Shown one piece after another: positions 27,936 through 36,048 of a DNA stretch of 64,000 nt (position 1 is its first letter; every line of letters begins with the position of its first letter). Below the pieces are notes generated by a model that saw only the letters and a list, made by a program, of their open reading frames with translations, was not told the DNA's origin and did no database searches. The position numbers and the translations under genes were made by a program. The stretch covers positions 3,596,001 to 3,660,000 of the forward strand of contig NZ_CP011409.1 of NCBI RefSeq assembly GCF_001267925.1. The letters are read 5' to 3'. The DNA comes from Herbaspirillum hiltneri N3. Lineage in GTDB: Bacteria; Pseudomonadota; Gammaproteobacteria; Burkholderiales; Burkholderiaceae_D.

Positions 27936-28539
27936 CGTCGTCCTCCTTGGGAGCAAAACGGAAGCGGCCGCCGGTGCAACGGTCGGCCAGGCGCAGCAGC
28001 AGAAACACGATCATCAGGCCCATACCGCTGAGCAAGGCGGTATACATCATCTCGTAAGTCATCGACGTGCCCATGATGACCTGAAAGCCGCCCACTTCCA
28101 GCAAAGGCAAGCCGACTATCAGGATGATGACCGACACCGCCAGCATCGCGAGGTCGAGAACAATCGCTATCGCATTGCAGAAACGCGGCGGAGCAAAATG
28201 GCTCAACAGTTCGATGCGAATGTTGACGCGATCGCGCACGCCTGCGGCGATGCCGATGAAAGTCAGCCACATCAGGCCGACACGGGCATACTGGTCATAG
28301 GCATCGAAGGTCGACTTGACGACGTAGCGATCGATCACCTGGCCCACGGTGAATATCAGCACCGCCGCCAGCGCCGTCACCAGGACCACGCGCGTAGCCA
28401 TGTCCAGCACTCTGACCGGCAGTGGCGCGGTTAGCCTGTCATTGCGATCGCGGCGCGTCGCTTCCTCCCGCTCATCTCCATCGCGCATCCTGATCGGCTG
28501 CTTGATCATGACCGCCTCCAGTGGATCGGTAATGTTCAT
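27919..28539 (-). CDS. TRAP transporter small permease (DctQ type)
   Basis: Four-helix small membrane subunit, 206 residues from the ATG at 28539, which overlaps closely with the end of the binding-protein gene (stop then TGATCATG). It has a longer than usual charged N-terminus before the first hydrophobic segment (RVVLVTALAAVLIFTVGQVI). The central segment GIAAGVRDRVNIRIELLS carries the family's conserved Asn/Arg pair. The C-terminus ends in EDDDDHHH, whose codons double as the ribosome-binding site and start of the large permease gene. The longer in-frame extension to 28590 lies within the binding-protein gene and is not used. Confidence 0.9.
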   Translation of the reverse strand: MNITDPLEAVMIKQPIRMRDGDEREEATRRDRNDRLTAPLPVRVLDMATRVVLVTALAAVLIFTVGQVIDRYVVKSTFDAYDQYARVGLMWLTFIGIAAGVRDRVNIRIELLSHFAPPRFCNAIAIVLDLAMLAVSVIILIVGLPLLEVGGFQVIMGTSMTYEMMYTALLSGMGLMIVFLLLRLADRCTGGRFRFAPKEDDDDHHH

Positions 28540-28541
28540 GA

Positions 28542-29558
28542 TCAGTCGCCCTGTTCTTTGTGGACACGATCGACCAGACCGGCCGGCCACAGCTTGCCGT
28601 CCTGGCTCTTTTCCACGCCGGCGAATGCCGCACGGAACGCGGCCTTGTCGGGTACCACGTAAGTGACGCCGGCAGCCTTGAGGGTGTCGATGCTTTCCTT
28701 TTCAAACTTCTTGGTCAGATCGGTGGTCACCGCGCCGGCTTCCTGCGCGGCTTTTTTGAACATGGCCTTGTCGGCTTCGGAGAGCGTCTTCCACAGCCGC
28801 TCTGAAACGAAGAAGCCGACGATCTCATAGACGTGATCGGTGGCCGACCAGAACTTCGCGGTCTCGTGATACTTGGCTGGAATGGACAGGTCGAAACCGT
28901 TGTCCTGGCCGTCGATCATGCCGCGCGATAGCGCACTGTAGATCTCCATCATGCCCATCGGCGTCACCTGCACGCCGATGCGCTCGAACGACGCTTTCAG
29001 GATAGGAATGGTGGGAATCCGCAACCGCATGCCGCGCAGGTCTTCCGGCTTGCGGATCGGTCCCTTGGTGGTCTGGAGGGCCCGCGCAGAGCGCTGACCC
29101 CACGCGCCGAACACGCGCACGCCCGAAGAGCCCGCGACCTTTTCGTAGATGCCGTTGAATTCGGCGTTGTTCAGTATCTTTTCCGCCCACTCGCCGTTCT
29201 TGAACAGGTAAGGAACGTAAATGATGTTGAGCGGTTCGCCGCCGCGCACGAAGCTGATCGACGACAAGCCGAAGTAACCCATGTCCACGGTCCCGACCTG
29301 CATGGCCGACAGCAATTGAGGAATGTCGCCGAGCTGGCCGTCGGTATAGAGGCTGACTGAATAGCGCCCTTTGCTTTCCTTGTCGACGAGTTCCTTGAAG
29401 TGCTGCAACGCTTTATGCCAGGGGCTGTTGGTGATGGCAATGGTCGCCATCTTGATGGTCCTCGGCTGAGTTTGCGCCTCGGCCCGGCCGCTCAGGCCGG
29501 ACAGCGCCGCTACCCCGATGAGGGCTGCAAATAAGCCTACGAACAATTTGTTTCGCAT
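28542..29558 (-). CDS. TRAP transporter periplasmic binding protein (DctP type)
   Basis: Secreted solute receptor, 338 residues. The signal peptide (about residues 1-28, ending GRAEA) is followed by the TRAP-type core with KEDLRGMRLRIPT-like segment RKPEDLRGMRLRIPT and then GVQVTPMGMMEIYSALSRGMIDGQDN, where the conserved arginine salt-bridges carboxylate ligands. The gene starts at the ATG at 29558 with AAGGAG at good spacing. Followed by the Q and M subunits, HMG-CoA lyase and CoA-transferase. Ligand is inferred to be an organic acid. Confidence 0.92.
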   Translation of the reverse strand: MRNKLFVGLFAALIGVAALSGLSGRAEAQTQPRTIKMATIAITNSPWHKALQHFKELVDKESKGRYSVSLYTDGQLGDIPQLLSAMQVGTVDMGYFGLSSISFVRGGEPLNIIYVPYLFKNGEWAEKILNNAEFNGIYEKVAGSSGVRVFGAWGQRSARALQTTKGPIRKPEDLRGMRLRIPTIPILKASFERIGVQVTPMGMMEIYSALSRGMIDGQDNGFDLSIPAKYHETAKFWSATDHVYEIVGFFVSERLWKTLSEADKAMFKKAAQEAGAVTTDLTKKFEKESIDTLKAAGVTYVVPDKAAFRAAFAGVEKSQDGKLWPAGLVDRVHKEQGD

Positions 29559-29653
29559 TTTCGTCTCCTTGCTGGTCTGTAGTCCCGCTTATGGAATGCG
29601 GGTGGGGAAAACCTTGCGTCGCTGCCTGTACCGGCCGCTGGCGCAAGTGGTGT

Positions 29654-30613
29654 TCAGAACTCCCAGTGCACCGGCGCCGCGCCGGCGACCGGCGAGCGGA
29701 AACTGGCCACGCGCGAGCCGAACAGCGAAGCCAGATAAACGGTTTTCAGATCAGGGCCGCCAAAGCAGATGCCGGACAGATTGCCCATCTTGCGCTGGCC
29801 ACCGGAATCCAGATGTTTGCGCGTGTAGGTGCCGTTCTGAAAAGCCTGCTCCACCTCATCCAGCCAGACCCGGTCAACGTCTTCAAGCACCGTATGCTGC
29901 TTGCCGTCGGGCGTGGCGCGAATGACCCGATTGCTGACCACGCTGACAATCCAGATGCCGCCCTCTTCATCAAAAGTGAATCCATCCGGGAAGGTGCCGG
30001 CGCCGTACTGGGCGAAGACTTCCTTGCGTCCGAGGCTGCCATCGTCACGGATCGGAAAACGGCTGGTGCAGCGCGCAATGGTTTCGTTGACATACAGCCA
30101 CTTGCCGCTCGGGTCGACGATTGCCTCGTTGGTAAAGCCGATGCCTTCGGCGACCACCCGTGCGCCACGGTCGTCGATCACAACGATGTAGCCGTCGGCA
30201 TGTCCCTTCTTCATCGATTGCTCGCGCGGCACCAGCCGAGTGCTGACGGTGACCCAGGTCCGCCCCAGACGATCAATACCGACGAAGTTGGTCGGCTCCA
30301 GTTTGCGACCGTTCAACTCCAGCAACAGCGGCGACATTTCACCGGTGCGCGACATGTGCCAGACGCCGCCGCCCGGACCGAGGTCGGCCATCAGGAAGTC
30401 CCTGTTCGGAAGCAAGGCGATGCCATTGGGCAAGAATCCTTCCGGCGCACCGCGCGCCATCGTGCGGTCGGTGGCGCCGTCGGGATGGATGATGTTGATG
30501 CCGCCGCGGCGGTCCGGCAAAAACAGATCGCCGGATCTGGTGGCAAGTATGCATTCTCCGCGTTCGATATCGTTTCCGATGAATTCGACGTCGTCTGGCG
30601 TCAAGGTCAGCAT
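29654..30613 (-). CDS. SMP-30/gluconolactonase/LRE-family hydrolase
   Basis: 319-residue beta-propeller protein of the SMP-30 family, which are metal-dependent lactonases or esterases. The propeller strands with NGIALLPNRDFLMADLG, FTNEAIVDPSGKWLYVNET and FPDGFTFDEEGGIW resemble the family; metal ligands (Glu, Asn, Asp) are expected in these loops. No signal peptide. First structural gene after the LysR gene on the same strand; the TRAP binding-protein gene begins 95 bases downstream. It could open a lactone that the operon then degrades, for example a lactone of mevalonate or methylglutarate type; substrate is inference. Confidence 0.82.
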   Translation of the reverse strand: MLTLTPDDVEFIGNDIERGECILATRSGDLFLPDRRGGINIIHPDGATDRTMARGAPEGFLPNGIALLPNRDFLMADLGPGGGVWHMSRTGEMSPLLLELNGRKLEPTNFVGIDRLGRTWVTVSTRLVPREQSMKKGHADGYIVVIDDRGARVVAEGIGFTNEAIVDPSGKWLYVNETIARCTSRFPIRDDGSLGRKEVFAQYGAGTFPDGFTFDEEGGIWIVSVVSNRVIRATPDGKQHTVLEDVDRVWLDEVEQAFQNGTYTRKHLDSGGQRKMGNLSGICFGGPDLKTVYLASLFGSRVASFRSPVAGAAPVHWEF

Positions 30614-30895
30614 GGGGACTCCTCACAGTGAAATTGTCTCGAAATAATGTGTGATTGGCAGTGCAGCATTTCGCCACCCGCCGCTCTTTTTGGATTTCAC
30701 AGCCGGCTGTCGGGACAGCGGGCATGGAGGGATTTTGTGGCTTGCCCTTCGGAGCAACAAGCAATCATTCAGAAATCCCCCCCTCTCGAAACGAGATGGC
30801 TGGGAAACGGAAACGACGAGTTGCGAACCGGATGGCGAGGGAGAGAGACGACCTGGGGAAAGCCGCCAGTGGACGACCGGGAGTTACTTGCCTGC

Positions 30896-31840
30896 TTACA
30901 CGCGATGAAGGTTCATGACGTCGAACAGGCTGTGCTGGAAGCGCTCTTCGACGCCGCGCTGTTTCATGTGCTCGACAAATGCCTTGGCGGCGGGCGTCAG
31001 TTGTGCACCTTCGCGCACGGCGATACAGATCATGGGGCGAGCCCAGGCGTCGCTGAGCGGGATGAATTTGAGGCCGAAGGTCTGGCCGTGAGAATGGGCG
31101 AAGAACAGTGGCACCACGCCTATGCCCATGCCGCACGCCACCATGCGGCAGATGGTTTCGTACGAAATCACCCGGATATGCGTGTGCTTGGGCTGGTTGA
31201 AATTGAGCGCAGCATGATCGAGTAGCGAGGCCATGGCGCTGGCGCGGGACAACTCGACCTGCTCATATTCCAGCGTATCGACATAGGCGATCTGCTTGTG
31301 CGCCGCGAGAGGATGGCCGATCGGCATCACGACGGCAAGAGTCAGCGTGCGATAGGGAAAGGTCTGCAAACCTTCCAGGCTGGAAATCTCCGGTGCGATA
31401 CCGACATCGGCGTTGCCTTCCACCACGGCGCGAAAAATGACCGGCGTGGACGATTCCTCCAGTTCGATCTTGATACCGTGATGGACGCCGACAAAATCCT
31501 GGATATCCCCCGGTAGGCGCGACGACAGCGACGACACGCTGGCCTGCACTTTGACGCGACCGCGCACGCCTTCGACGTATTCCGACATTTCGCCGTACAT
31601 GCGTTCCATGGTCTGCAGCAGCATGCGCGCGTGATGCTGCAGCGCCTCTCCGGCGGGCGTCGGTGTCACGCCTTTGACGCTGCGCTCAAGCAGGGGAACG
31701 CGGAATAGCGCTTCCAGCTCGCCGATGCGTTTGCTGACGGCGGAGGCGACAATGCACTCGCGCGCGGCGGCCTTGGCAATGCTGCCTTCTTCCAGAATTG
31801 CCAAAAACAATCGAACGGAAAATGGATCGATATTTCGCAA
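30896..31840 (-). CDS. LysR-type transcriptional regulator
   Basis: 314-residue regulator with the N-terminal helix-turn-helix (about residues 5-62: FSVRLFLAILEEGSIAKAAARECIVASAVSKRIGELEALF) and an effector domain ending near MNLHRV. The frame's first in-phase start is a TTG at 31840; a stop lies five codons further upstream, so ATG initiation is not possible for a full DNA-binding domain. It is on the same strand and just upstream of the SMP-30/TRAP/HMG-CoA lyase operon, with 282 bases between them, and is its likely regulator. Confidence 0.88.
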   Translation of the reverse strand: MRNIDPFSVRLFLAILEEGSIAKAAARECIVASAVSKRIGELEALFRVPLLERSVKGVTPTPAGEALQHHARMLLQTMERMYGEMSEYVEGVRGRVKVQASVSSLSSRLPGDIQDFVGVHHGIKIELEESSTPVIFRAVVEGNADVGIAPEISSLEGLQTFPYRTLTLAVVMPIGHPLAAHKQIAYVDTLEYEQVELSRASAMASLLDHAALNFNQPKHTHIRVISYETICRMVACGMGIGVVPLFFAHSHGQTFGLKFIPLSDAWARPMICIAVREGAQLTPAAKAFVEHMKQRGVEERFQHSLFDVMNLHRV

Positions 31841-32034
31841 GATCTCGTTTCTTCAGTCTGTCGGATCGGAGACATCCGGAACATCCCCTGCATTCAGGCG
31901 GCGGACGTCGGCGTCAGGCACTTAGAATACGCTTGTTTGCAAACAGGCGCATGGGGACGAGAACAAATCGCTGCGGTGAAAAGGCTGCATCGGCATGTCC
32001 GTCTGTCGATATGAACTCTTTCCGTCCTCATAAA

Positions 32035-32060
32035 AGAAAAGGTGCGCCGCGGCGCACCCT
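32035..32060 (-). terminator. Rho-independent terminator of the liv operon
   Basis: GGTGCGCC (32041-32048) and GGCGCACC (32051-32058) form a GC-rich stem. On the minus strand it is followed by TTTTCTTTTA, so it stops transcripts coming from livF. Confidence 0.82.
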
Positions 32061-32101
32061 AGTCAGGTCTCAGAGGTATGTCTCCTCCTTAATATACCCT
32101 G

Positions 32102-32119
32102 CGTCCAGCATGCTGGACG
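32102..32119. repeat. 18-base perfect palindrome CGTCCAGCATGCTGGACG
   Basis: Perfectly self-complementary 18-mer between livF and its terminator. On RNA it would form a hairpin with little loop, so it is more likely either part of a transcript-end structure or a protein-binding site. It is 37 bases past the livF stop. Identity unknown. Confidence 0.6.
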
Positions 32120-32155
32120 TCCGGGTATCCGGTTGCCGGCTTGGCGTTTTAATAA

Positions 32156-32884
32156 TTAATGATGTGCGCCGCCGCCGAGATATGCTGCCTGCACCGCCGG
32201 GTCGTTCTGTAGTTTGTCGGCCGGGCCGTGTACGGAAATCTTGCCGTTTTCCAGTACGTAGCCGTAGTCGGCGACGTTCAATGCTGCGGCGGCGAATTGT
32301 TCCACCAGCAGCATCGTAATCCCCTGTTCCTTCAAACGCAAGATGATGCGAAACACCTCTTCGACCAGGATGGGAGCGAGGCCCATCGATGGTTCGTCGA
32401 GCAGGATCACTTCCGGATTGAGCATCACGGCGCGCGCCATGGCGAGCATTTGCTGTTCACCGCCGGACAAGGTGCCGGCCAGTTGGGTCTGACGCTCCTT
32501 GAGCCGTGGGAACAGTTCCAGCGCGCGTTCCAGGTCGTGGGCGATGTCGCCCTTGGGACGTGCGCGCGTGAAGCGCGGGAAAGCGCCCAGCAGCAGGTTG
32601 TCGGTGACGCTCATGGTGGCGAAGACGCGGCGGCCTTCGGGCGAGTGCGCCAGGCCGGCGCGTGCGATCTTGTGCGAGTCCTGGCCGGTGACGTCCTTGC
32701 CGCCCAGGGTGACGGTGCCGCCCTTGGGCTTGATCATGCCGGAGATGGCGCGCATCGTGGTGGTCTTGCCGGCGCCGTTGGAGCCGATCAGGGTGACCAC
32801 TTTGCCTTTCGGCACTTCCATCGAAATCCCGTGCAGCACTTCAACCTTGCCGTAAGCGGCCTGCAAATTCGAAATCGTCAACAT
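32156..32884 (-). CDS. livF: Branched-chain amino acid ABC transporter ATPase LivF
   Basis: 242-residue ATP-binding subunit. Walker A GSNGAGKTT at 34-42, ABC signature LSGGEQ at 139-144 and Walker B VILLDEP at 159-165 are all intact. The start ATG is just one base after the stop of the upstream fusion gene. Last gene of livK-livH-livMG-livF, which imports leucine, isoleucine, valine and similar ligands. Confidence 0.94.
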   Translation of the reverse strand: MLTISNLQAAYGKVEVLHGISMEVPKGKVVTLIGSNGAGKTTTMRAISGMIKPKGGTVTLGGKDVTGQDSHKIARAGLAHSPEGRRVFATMSVTDNLLLGAFPRFTRARPKGDIAHDLERALELFPRLKERQTQLAGTLSGGEQQMLAMARAVMLNPEVILLDEPSMGLAPILVEEVFRIILRLKEQGITMLLVEQFAAAALNVADYGYVLENGKISVHGPADKLQNDPAVQAAYLGGGAHH

Positions 32885-32885
32885 C

Positions 32886-34850
32886 TCAAGCTCCCGCGGT
32901 GGTTGGGGTGGAATCGCCGGCGCTGCCGCCGAGATAGGCTTCGATCACCTTGGGGTCAGCTTGCACTTCGGCCGGCTTGCCTTCGGCGATCTTCTGGCCG
33001 AAGTCGAGCACGGTGACGGTGTCGCAGATCGACATGACGACGTCCATGTGATGCTCGATGAGGATGATGGTGATGCCGACGTCGCGGATCTTGCGGATGA
33101 TGGCGACCAGTTCCTTGATGTCGGGCGCGGTGAGGCCGGCGGCCGGTTCATCGAGCAGCAGCAGGCTCGGATTCAGGCCCAGTGCGCGGCCGATTTCGAG
33201 CAGGCGCTGCTTGCCGTACGGCAGGTTGCGCGCTTCTTCGTTGGCGAGATCGGCGAGGCCGACGAACTCGAGGATCGCAGCGGCGCGTTCGCGTGCGGCG
33301 CGCTCTTCGCGCTGGTAGCGCGGGCTGTGCACCATGACGTCGGCGACGTTGCTGCGGAAGGTGTGGTGCAGGCCGACCAGGACGTTTTCCGTTGCGGACA
33401 TTTCGCCGAACAGCTGGACGTTCTGGAAGGTGCGCGCGACACCGCCCAGGGCGATCAGCGACGGCGGCTGGCCGGTGATGGTGCGGCCGTCGTATTCAAC
33501 CGCGCCATCGGTCGGACGGTAGATGCCTGTGAGCACGTTCATCATGGTGCTCTTGCCGGAACCGTTCGGGCCGATCAAACCATGCACGGTGCCCTTGCGC
33601 ACGTCGAGGTCGACCTTGTTCAGGGCTTTCAGGCCGCCGAACTGCATCAGCACCTGGTTGACCTTGAGCAGGGTTGCGCCGACTTCCTTGACGGCATCGG
33701 TGGTGATGACGGCTTCGGTCTTGTCACCGGCGATTTGCTGGGCCAGCGGAACGCGTTTGCTGAGCATGCGGCCGAACAGCGCGCGGCAGAAACCGACGAT
33801 GCCGTCCTGCAGGTAATAGACCACGAACAGCGTCATCAGGCCGAAGATGGTGAGACGCCAGTCGGTGATGTTTTCCAGCTTGTAGGAGAAGCCTGCCATG
33901 AGCACGGTGGCGATCACCGGCACGGCGATTTCACGCGGAGTCTTGGTCTTCTTGACGACCGAGACGATGGCGCCGAGGACGACGATCACGGCCGCCACGG
34001 TGGCGATCTGGCGGAACAGTTCGATGTCCGACAGCAGGCTCGGCAGCATGACCACGATCAGCGCGCCGATGAGCGAACCGATGCGCGATTTGCGACCGCC
34101 CATGATGACCGCCAGCAGGAACAGGATAGTCAGCTCGAAGTTGTAGGTATTGGGTGAGATGTACTCTTCCGAATACGCGTACAGGCAGCCCGACAGGCCG
34201 GCCAGCGCGGCGCTGATGATAAAGGCGTAGACCTTGTAGCGATATACCGACACGCCCATGCAGTCTGATGCGATCGGGCTGTCGCGCAATGCCTGGAAAG
34301 CGCGGCCGAGGTTGGAGCGCAGGATGCGATGGACTACGATCAGCGACAGCACCATGAGGATGGCGACGACGTAGAAGAACTGGACTTCCGTCATCTTGTC
34401 CGCGCCGAGCATCGGCTTGGCGACCTTGATGCCCATCGGACCTTCGGTGAGAAAGGTCATTTCATTGATGAGGATCTGGATGATGGTGCCGAAGGCCAGC
34501 GTGACCATCGCCAGGTATGGTCCGGTCACGCGCAAGGCCGGCAAGGCCAGCACCGCACCGAATATCGCCGTCACGGCGATACTGCCCGGCAGGACCAGCA
34601 GGAACGGCAGGCCGAGCTTGAAGTACAGCACGCCTGCGGTGTACGAGCCGATGCCGAACAGGCCGGCGTGGCCCAGCGATACCTGGCCGGTATAACCGAC
34701 CACGATGTCCAGGCCGAACAGCAGGATGGCGTAGATCAGGATGGTTTCGGCCAGATGCAGGTAGTAAGGATTACGCACGACCAGCGGCAGCGCCGCCAGT
34801 GCGGCAATGCCGAGTACGGAAATGAAGAGGATTTTCTTGTTCATGTTCAT
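32886..34850 (-). CDS. livM/livG: Fused branched-chain amino acid ABC permease and ATPase (LivM-LivG)
   Basis: 654-residue fusion. Residues about 1-365 are the LivM permease with about ten hydrophobic segments; the signature GYTGQVSLGHAGLFGIGSY is at 52-70. Residues about 390-654 are the LivG ATPase, with Walker A GPNGSGKST at 427-435, signature LPYGKQ (543-548) and Walker B LLLLDEP (563-569). An additional hydrophobic pair (about 308-355) precedes the linker. The fused form is known in Burkholderiales. The start ATG overlaps the livH stop by one base (TGATG). Confidence 0.93.
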   Translation of the reverse strand: MNMNKKILFISVLGIAALAALPLVVRNPYYLHLAETILIYAILLFGLDIVVGYTGQVSLGHAGLFGIGSYTAGVLYFKLGLPFLLVLPGSIAVTAIFGAVLALPALRVTGPYLAMVTLAFGTIIQILINEMTFLTEGPMGIKVAKPMLGADKMTEVQFFYVVAILMVLSLIVVHRILRSNLGRAFQALRDSPIASDCMGVSVYRYKVYAFIISAALAGLSGCLYAYSEEYISPNTYNFELTILFLLAVIMGGRKSRIGSLIGALIVVMLPSLLSDIELFRQIATVAAVIVVLGAIVSVVKKTKTPREIAVPVIATVLMAGFSYKLENITDWRLTIFGLMTLFVVYYLQDGIVGFCRALFGRMLSKRVPLAQQIAGDKTEAVITTDAVKEVGATLLKVNQVLMQFGGLKALNKVDLDVRKGTVHGLIGPNGSGKSTMMNVLTGIYRPTDGAVEYDGRTITGQPPSLIALGGVARTFQNVQLFGEMSATENVLVGLHHTFRSNVADVMVHSPRYQREERAARERAAAILEFVGLADLANEEARNLPYGKQRLLEIGRALGLNPSLLLLDEPAAGLTAPDIKELVAIIRKIRDVGITIILIEHHMDVVMSICDTVTVLDFGQKIAEGKPAEVQADPKVIEAYLGGSAGDSTPTTAGA

Positions 34851-35740
34851 CAGACCTTTTTGATCGCAGTTTTGCCAAACAGGCCTGCAGGTTTGACCGC
34901 CAGCACGAGCAACAGCAACAGCAGCCCGGGGACTTCTTTGTAGCCGGTCGAAATGTAAAAGCCGGTCACGGTTTCTGCGATGCCGAGGATCAGGCCGCCC
35001 ACAATGGCGCCCATGCCCGAAGTGAGTCCGCCGATGATGGCCACGGCAAACGCCTTGAGGCCGAGCGCGGCGCCCATGGTCGCGCCGGTCAGCGTCAGCG
35101 GCGCCACCAGCACGCCTGCGAAGGCTGCGGTGGCCGACGACAAGGCGTAGGAGAACGTGATCACCACGCTGGTGTTGATGCCCATCAGGCCGGCGGCATC
35201 GCGGTCGTTGGAGGTAGCAACCACGGCCTTGCCGTAGATCGATTTGCGGTTGAAGATTTCGACGGCGAGCATCATGGCCAGCGCGCCGACCACGACCAGT
35301 ACCTGCATCGGCTGCACGTTGGCGCCGAGAATCTGGAACGGCGCGCCCGACAGCGGGCTCGGGAATGGCAAGTCATCCTTGCCCCAGATGTTTTCCGCGA
35401 CGTTCTTGAAGATGATCGCCAGTGCGATGGTGGACATGATCCAGCCGAATTCGGACTTGATCTTGATGGCGGGACGCACGCCGATCCATTCGACGAACAT
35501 GCCTTGCAGCGCGCCGAAGACCAGCACGATGGGGATCATGAGCCAATAGTTGAGATAGGGACCGCCATGTATGTTGCCGACCACGGACAGGCCGACCAGA
35601 GCGCCCAACATCAACGCTTCGCCCTGCCCGAAGTTCAGAGTGCCGGAGGTGGCGAAAGTGAGTTGATAACCGAAGGCGATCACTGCGTAGATCATGCCTA
35701 GCGCGATGCCGCTGAAAACCAGCTGTAACAGAATATCCAT
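34850..35740 (-). CDS. livH: Branched-chain amino acid ABC permease LivH
   Basis: 296-residue inner-membrane permease with about eight hydrophobic segments. The N-terminal FSGIALGMIYAVIAFGYQLTF and the later SYALSSATAAFAGVLVAPLTL are typical of LivH. Its stop is shared with the start of the livMG fusion. It lies 308 bases downstream of livK, in which an attenuator-type terminator is seen. Confidence 0.92.
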   Translation of the reverse strand: MDILLQLVFSGIALGMIYAVIAFGYQLTFATSGTLNFGQGEALMLGALVGLSVVGNIHGGPYLNYWLMIPIVLVFGALQGMFVEWIGVRPAIKIKSEFGWIMSTIALAIIFKNVAENIWGKDDLPFPSPLSGAPFQILGANVQPMQVLVVVGALAMMLAVEIFNRKSIYGKAVVATSNDRDAAGLMGINTSVVITFSYALSSATAAFAGVLVAPLTLTGATMGAALGLKAFAVAIIGGLTSGMGAIVGGLILGIAETVTGFYISTGYKEVPGLLLLLLVLAVKPAGLFGKTAIKKV

Positions 35741-36048
35741 TATTTCTACCCAAGAGGCGGCTTGCCATTGAATGGCGGGTTGAGTCAGCCGGGATTTTCA
35801 ATCAAATATAGGAGAAGGCTGAATGACGTGTCGGCTGATCAGCGGGGCTTGCGCCCTGCTCTCGCCATCACATTGCAGGCGTCGATTGCCGCGGCCCGTT
35901 CAGCCGGTCAGCGTCTTCGCCCACTGCGACATTCCTTCACTTCCGATACAAGTTAAAAAATCGTCAACAAACTCTGCGAAAAAGGCCAGTCCCCGGATCG
36001 CAAGGACTGGCCTTTATGCTTTAACGACGAATCACACTGCCGTCAGAT
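35741..36048. other. 308-base gap between livK and livH
   Basis: Contains the livK terminator at 35981-36015 and otherwise no recognised gene. The gap lets livK be made in excess over the membrane components, the usual ratio for binding protein and permease. A separate promoter for livH is possible but I cannot place it. Confidence 0.5.
35981..36015 (-). terminator. Intercistronic terminator/attenuator after livK
   Basis: AAAGGCCAGTCC (35981-35992) pairs with GGACTGGCCTTT (36004-36015). On the minus strand it is followed by TTTTTCGC, a rho-independent terminator shape just 33 bases past the livK stop. Some read-through would be needed if livH is served by the livK promoter. Confidence 0.85.

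Larger units (their letters stand above)
31841..32155. other. 315-base gap between the LysR gene and livF
   Basis: This region ends the liv operon and begins the LysR gene. It holds the terminator at 32035-32060 and an 18-base perfect palindrome at 32102-32119. The rest has no recognisable gene; the LysR promoter should lie near 31850-31950 on the minus strand but I could not define it. Confidence 0.5.
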
